Source: Candidatus Methylomirabilis sp. (GTDB lineage Bacteria; DYJV01). From it: a DNA stretch of 9,834 nt. A program made the translations under genes and the position numbers. The notes below the pieces were generated by a model, which did no database searches, was not told where the DNA came from, and saw only the letters and a program-made list of their open reading frames with translations. The stretch spans positions 5,392 to 15,225 of the forward strand of contig DYJV01000057.1 of NCBI GenBank assembly GCA_020722945.1, in the 5' to 3' direction. Shown here piece by piece: positions 6,836-9,834 of this stretch (position 1 is the first letter of the stretch; each line of letters starts with the position of its first letter).

Positions 6836-8098
6836 TTGGAAGATAATCTTCCCATAAATATCATTTTTATATCTATTCTACTTGTATTATCTGCTTTTTT
6901 TTCTGGTTCAGAGTCAGCATTTTATTCTATTGATTATATCACACGCGAAAAACTTAGAAAAGAAGATAAAAAATCTAAAATCATTTACAATCTGCTCCAA
7001 CATCCTAATAAACTTCTTATAACTATTTTAATAGGGAATATGTTTGTAAATATCCTTGCATCTTCTTTAGTCTCAGGTTTTGCAATTACGCTGACATCAC
7101 AAGTTGGAATTTCCAATATATTAGGAGTTTCCATAGCAATAACTATAATGAGTATATTAATTATACTTTTCGGTGAAATAATGCCCAAAATAATAGCCAT
7201 CTCAAAACCAATTACATTTGCAAGAATATTTGCCATACCCATTAATATAGTAATAATACTGCTAAGGCCTGTATCAATCATTTTTCAATATTTTACTGAT
7301 ATAATTACAAACAAAATAATCAAATATTCTTCTGAAACTATGAAAGAAGAAGATATCAATTCAATAATCAAGATAGGACACAAACACGGAATTATTGATG
7401 AAGAAGAGAAAAACATAATGGAAAATGTTTTTAGTAGCGTGAAAAAAGAGGTGTCTGAAATAATGATACCCAGGACAAAATTATTTGCACTCAATATTGA
7501 AAAGGGTGAAAAATATATAATAAAAAGCATAATAAAAAATAAGTATAGTCGCGTTGTAATCTTTAAAGAAATAAGGGATAATATCATAGGTATAATACGA
7601 AAGAAGGATATTCTACCATACTATTTCAATTTAAAAAAAGCGAACACTTTAAAAGATATAATAAAACCAGTAATTTTTGTTCCTGAAAATAAAAAAATAA
7701 ATGATATGCTGCGTGAATTTCAAAAGGAAAAAAAAGATTTTGCAATTGTGGTTGATGAATACGGGGGAACTTTAGGTGGCTTAACAATTGATGACATTGT
7801 TGAAGAGATAATGGGTGAATATCAAACAGACTATGAGCAGGAAAATGTTCATTTAAAAAAAATAGGTAAGGATAAATACATAATCAATGGGGATATGGAA
7901 ATTGAAGAATTTAATGAGATATTTAATGCATCTATTGAATCAGAAGATTCAGATACTATAAGCGGACTGATAATGGAACATACTGAAAAAATTCCTCAAA
8001 CAGGTGAAAAAATTATAATTGACCATTTTGATTTTACAGTTAATAAAACAAGGGGCCCAAAGATATTACGATTAATGGTTGAAGTAAGAGAAGGGTAA
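6836..8098 (+). CDS. CNNM/CorC family divalent-cation transporter, first copy
   Basis: A 420-residue membrane protein of the hemolysin C/CorC/CNNM family (UPF0053), associated with Mg2+ or Co2+ transport. The DUF21 membrane domain spans about residues 5-160, with the signature FFSGSESAF (21-29), the GNMFVNI segment (67-73) and GEIMPK (113-118). A cytosolic CBS pair follows (about 205-330): MIPRTKLFAL (210-219) opens it and VVDEYGGTLGGLTIDDIVEEIMGE (305-328) closes it in classic form. The CorC_HlyC domain is about 340-418 (YIINGDMEIEEFNE, with the SGLI core). Length and order match full-size family members. It starts at TTG behind AAGAGGTG. It is followed after 3 bp by a second family member, so the two are translated from one message. 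Substrate is inferred from the family; no transport specificity can be read directly. Confidence 0.92.
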   Translation: MEDNLPINIIFISILLVLSAFFSGSESAFYSIDYITREKLRKEDKKSKIIYNLLQHPNKLLITILIGNMFVNILASSLVSGFAITLTSQVGISNILGVSIAITIMSILIILFGEIMPKIIAISKPITFARIFAIPINIVIILLRPVSIIFQYFTDIITNKIIKYSSETMKEEDINSIIKIGHKHGIIDEEEKNIMENVFSSVKKEVSEIMIPRTKLFALNIEKGEKYIIKSIIKNKYSRVVIFKEIRDNIIGIIRKKDILPYYFNLKKANTLKDIIKPVIFVPENKKINDMLREFQKEKKDFAIVVDEYGGTLGGLTIDDIVEEIMGEYQTDYEQENVHLKKIGKDKYIINGDMEIEEFNEIFNASIESEDSDTISGLIMEHTEKIPQTGEKIIIDHFDFTVNKTRGPKILRLMVEVREG

Positions 8099-8101
8099 TT
8101 T

Positions 8102-9346
8102 ATGATAATTATTTTAATAATAATTATGATTTTACTTGAAGCATATTTTGCTGGAACAGAAACTGCTATAATATCAGCAAGTGAAATAAAACTGAGAGCA
8201 ATGATTTCTAAAAAAAGAAACAGTGAGTGGGACAAAAAAATCAGGCGTGTATTATTTATGATGAAAAATACCGATAAGGTCCTAAGTGCCCTACTGGTTG
8301 GAACCAACATCTGTATAGTTACAGCTGCCTCTTTATCATCAATGTTGTTTATAAAACACTTTGGAACTTCCGGTGAATATTATTCAACTTTAGTAATTAC
8401 AACATTGATTTTAATTTTCGGTGAAATATTTCCAAAATCAATATTCAGAAAAATTGCCGAGCCTGTACTTATAAAAACAGTTTGGTTTTTGGAATTTGTT
8501 ACAAATATATTTTTTCCTGTTGTTAGTTTTATAGTAAAAATCACACATAGAATAACATCAACAAAGGGAACAGAGGAAAAGAAAAATAAATTTTTCCTGA
8601 CAAAAGATGACTTAAAATCAATTTTCAATATAACTGCTAACAATGGAGTTATTAAGGAATTTGACAAAAAAATATTATACAGCGTGTTTGACTTTGGAAC
8701 AACTTATGCACGTGAAATTATGGTTCCATTGATTGATATTATTTTAATACGCAATGACAAAAAAGTTATAGATGTCATTACATTAAGTGAAAAAACTGGT
8801 TTTTCAAAAATTCCAGTATTTGCTAAGCAGGTATATAATATTATAGGCTATATCAATGTCAATAACCTATTTAAAGCTAAATCAAATGAGAATCTTGCTA
8901 AATATATAGAGAAAGCTTACTATGTTCCGGAATCAAAAAAGATTGATGACCTGTTCGTTGAAATGAACAAAAAAAAATTACCTGTTGTATTCATAGTTGA
9001 CGAATACGGAGGAGTTTCTGGTCTTATAACGTTAGAAGACATAGTTGAAGAAATTGTGGGAGAAATAGAAGATGAATCCAATTACAGCGAGGAAGAAGCA
9101 ATAAAAACTGCAAGTAAATATGAATGGGTAGTTACAGGGGGGGTAGATATAGATGACCTATTTAATGAAATAGGATTAAGACTTCCTAAAAGAGGATTTG
9201 AAACAATAGCTGGGTTTATTGAATACTATTTAGGCAGAATTCCACGCAAAAATGATTCATTCATTTATAACAATTTCAAATTTACTGTGTTGGTAAGCAC
9301 AAACAGAAGTGTGGAGAAAATTAAAATAACAAAGATAAAAAAATAA
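8102..9346 (+). CDS. CNNM/CorC family divalent-cation transporter, second copy
   Basis: A 414-residue paralogue of the preceding gene with the same order. DUF21 covers about 1-150: the first helix begins at Met1, AYFAGTETAIISASE follows at 14-28, GTNICIV at 67-73 and GEIFPKS at 107-113. The CBS pair is about 203-322: REIMVPLIDI, then FIVDEYGGVSGLITLEDIVEEIVGE (297-321). CorC_HlyC is about 335-411 (WVVTGGVDIDDLFNEIG, then FETIAGFI). The first-helix motif is AGTE where the first copy has SGSE, so the Ser at that cation-site-proximal motif is replaced by Ala. The two copies differ widely outside motifs, so this is an old duplication rather than a recent one. AGAAGGG (8089-8095), inside the end of the previous gene, serves as ribosome site at 6 nt. 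Transcription probably ends at the downstream stem. Confidence 0.92.
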   Translation: MIIILIIIMILLEAYFAGTETAIISASEIKLRAMISKKRNSEWDKKIRRVLFMMKNTDKVLSALLVGTNICIVTAASLSSMLFIKHFGTSGEYYSTLVITTLILIFGEIFPKSIFRKIAEPVLIKTVWFLEFVTNIFFPVVSFIVKITHRITSTKGTEEKKNKFFLTKDDLKSIFNITANNGVIKEFDKKILYSVFDFGTTYAREIMVPLIDIILIRNDKKVIDVITLSEKTGFSKIPVFAKQVYNIIGYINVNNLFKAKSNENLAKYIEKAYYVPESKKIDDLFVEMNKKKLPVVFIVDEYGGVSGLITLEDIVEEIVGEIEDESNYSEEEAIKTASKYEWVVTGGVDIDDLFNEIGLRLPKRGFETIAGFIEYYLGRIPRKNDSFIYNNFKFTVLVSTNRSVEKIKITKIKK

Positions 9347-9388
9347 AACCAATAAAGAGCCTGTTAAGACTTAAGACTCTTTATTGGT
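9337..9388. terminator. Shared terminator stem between CNNM operon and ferredoxin
   Basis: ACCAATAAAGAG (9348-9359) pairs perfectly with CTCTTTATTGGT (9377-9388) across a 17-base loop that itself contains the palindrome TTAAGACTTAA. Read on the minus strand, the stem is followed by TTTTATTTTTTT (9348 down to 9337), a good intrinsic terminator for the ferredoxin gene. On the plus strand the stem is followed by AACTTAAAAATT without a clean T-run, so termination of the CNNM operon there is weaker. Confidence 0.82.
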
Positions 9389-9398
9389 AACTTAAAAA

Positions 9399-9581
9399 TT
9401 ATTCTGACTTAATAGCCTGCGTAGGACATTGGTCTATAGCACTCTGAACAGTAGATTCATCAAATCCTTCTTCTTTTATAACTTTTGCTTTGCCATCATC
9501 ATCCATCTCAAATACATCTGGTGCTATTGATACACATACTCCACAACCAATACAGGCTTCCTTATCAATACTTACTTTCAT
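9399..9581 (-). CDS. Small [4Fe-4S] ferredoxin
   Basis: A 60-residue cytosolic electron carrier holding one [4Fe-4S] cluster. Cluster ligands are Cys10, Cys13 and Cys16 in ACIGCGVC and Cys52 in CPTQAI. The second-cluster cysteines of two-cluster ferredoxins are absent. APDVFEMDDDGKAKV (20-34) is the usual strand-turn-strand of the single-cluster type, and overall length and motifs are close to the Thermotoga maritima ferredoxin. The positions of that protein's disulfide (Cys20 and Cys43) are Ala and Ser here. ATG at 9579-9581 is preceded by a strong AGGAGG (9592-9587) at 5 nt. It stands alone, convergent with the CNNM operon, with its own promoter candidate and terminator. No redox partner is encoded nearby, so the partner is unknown. 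Confidence 0.95.
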   Translation of the reverse strand: MKVSIDKEACIGCGVCVSIAPDVFEMDDDGKAKVIKEEGFDESTVQSAIDQCPTQAIKSE

Positions 9582-9629
9582 CTCTTCCTCCTCAATCTTT
9601 TTATTATTTAGAAAAAATTTTGAGAGAAA

Positions 9630-9657
9630 AATATACTTCCCACAATTTCTGTGACAA
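9630..9657 (-). promoter_or_regulatory. Sigma-70-type promoter candidate for the ferredoxin gene
   Basis: On the minus strand TTGTCA (9657-9652) and TATATT (9635-9630) are spaced by 16 bp, each one base from consensus. Transcription would start near 9623, giving a leader of about 42 nt that includes the strong AGGAGG ribosome site. This is the best promoter match seen in the window. Confidence 0.6.
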
Positions 9658-9694
9658 GAAAAAAAAGTGTTGTTGCATAATTAATTTGACACCA

Positions 9695-9808
9695 TGTCAC
9701 CCCCCTGTATTCACAGGGGCAGGCTCTGCGAATGCAGGGGTCTCATATCTGATAATTCACGATATTATGAGAAAAATCAAGGCGATTCCTGCATACGCAG
9801 GAATGACA
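9695..9808. repeat. REPIN/MITE-like element of inverted palindromes
   Basis: A 114-bp non-coding element, richer in G+C than its surroundings, bounded by TGTCA (9695-9699) and TGACA (9804-9808). It contains three hairpins. CCCCTGT/ACAGGGG (9702-9708, 9713-9719) closes on ATTC. CTCTGC/GCAGGG (9724-9739 region) closes on GAAT with a G-T wobble. ATTCCTGC/GCAGGAAT (9785-9792, 9797-9804) closes on ATAC. The first arm ACCCCCCTGTATTC and the inner GAATGCAGGGGT also form a longer imperfect inverted repeat. Two REP-like palindromes in opposite orientation around an AT-rich middle (9741-9780) is the REPIN layout. The translated phrase IPAYAGMT is a familiar sign of such repeats. No transposase is present. 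Confidence 0.75.
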
Positions 9809-9834
9809 ACGGGCCTTATTTTTACAAAATAATG

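Noticed and set aside
6985-7587. Minus-strand open frames opposite the first CNNM gene
   Set aside because: They are hydrophobic shadows of the membrane domain in an A/T-rich gene, with no ribosome sites or recognisable motifs.
9686-9714. Perfect TTGACA on the plus strand as a -35 box
   Set aside because: No -10-like hexamer occurs 15-19 bp downstream, where the first palindrome lies, and no gene follows on this strand within the window.
9695-9808. CRISPR array reading of the repeated palindromes
   Set aside because: The repeats are not identical, spacing is irregular, and there are no uniform spacers or cas genes.
9485-9832. A 115-codon plus-strand open frame ending with IPAYAGMT-like residues
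   Set aside because: It runs antisense through the ferredoxin gene and its promoter, then through the palindromic repeat. The IPAYAGMT phrase is a translation of the repeat, not a protein motif.

Overview
The window is AT-rich (by eye roughly 30% G+C) and densely coded. It holds nine protein genes, all using the standard code, with TGA as a stop in at least one gene. Two lipoproteins with G at +2 after the acylated Cys, and a protein with a signal peptide, a beta-rich C-terminal half and a terminal Phe, point to a bacterium with an outer membrane. The relaxed lipobox (Y-F-G-C), the Thermotoga-like small ferredoxin and the REP-like element would fit several poorly sampled Gram-negative or deep-branching lineages. 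I cannot assign a phylum from this sequence, and there are no rRNA or tRNA genes.

Layout. (1) 21-1837, + strand: two lipoproteins with LPP20/FlgT-N-like domains. They are separated by 128 bp carrying a perfect-period heptamer repeat and a hairpin, and closed by a strong intrinsic terminator at 1847-1885. (2) 1966-3147, + strand: an exported protein with a CsgG/LpoB-like N-terminal half and a beta-rich, probably barrel-forming C-terminal half. (3) 5529-3098, - strand: a two-gene signalling unit joined by an ATGA overlap. The first gene is a membrane sensor (TM-Cache-TM-HAMP) whose class III cyclase-like output domain has lost most catalytic residues. The second is an RsbW/SpoIIAB-type HATPase_c_2 protein. 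Its 3' end overlaps the 3' end of the exported-protein gene by 50 bp, tail to tail. (4) 5654-9346, + strand, divergent from the sensor: an operon of an unrecognised soluble protein and two tandem CNNM/CorC-type transporters (DUF21 + CBS pair + CorC_HlyC). (5) 9581-9399, - strand: a single-cluster [4Fe-4S] ferredoxin with its own promoter candidate. It shares a terminator stem with the convergent CorC operon. (6) 9695-9808: a REPIN/MITE-like element of inverted palindromes.

How the parts may work together (inference). The first three genes look like envelope or outer-membrane machinery of the LPP20/FlgT/CsgG fold group. The sensor plus ATPase pair looks like a partner-switching input module in which a pseudocyclase replaces the usual PP2C phosphatase. 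This is the most unusual thing in the window. The CNNM operon probably handles Mg2+ or other divalent cations. Nothing in the sequence proves a functional link between the sensor pair and its neighbours, though the sensor shares a 124-bp divergent intergenic region with the CNNM operon.
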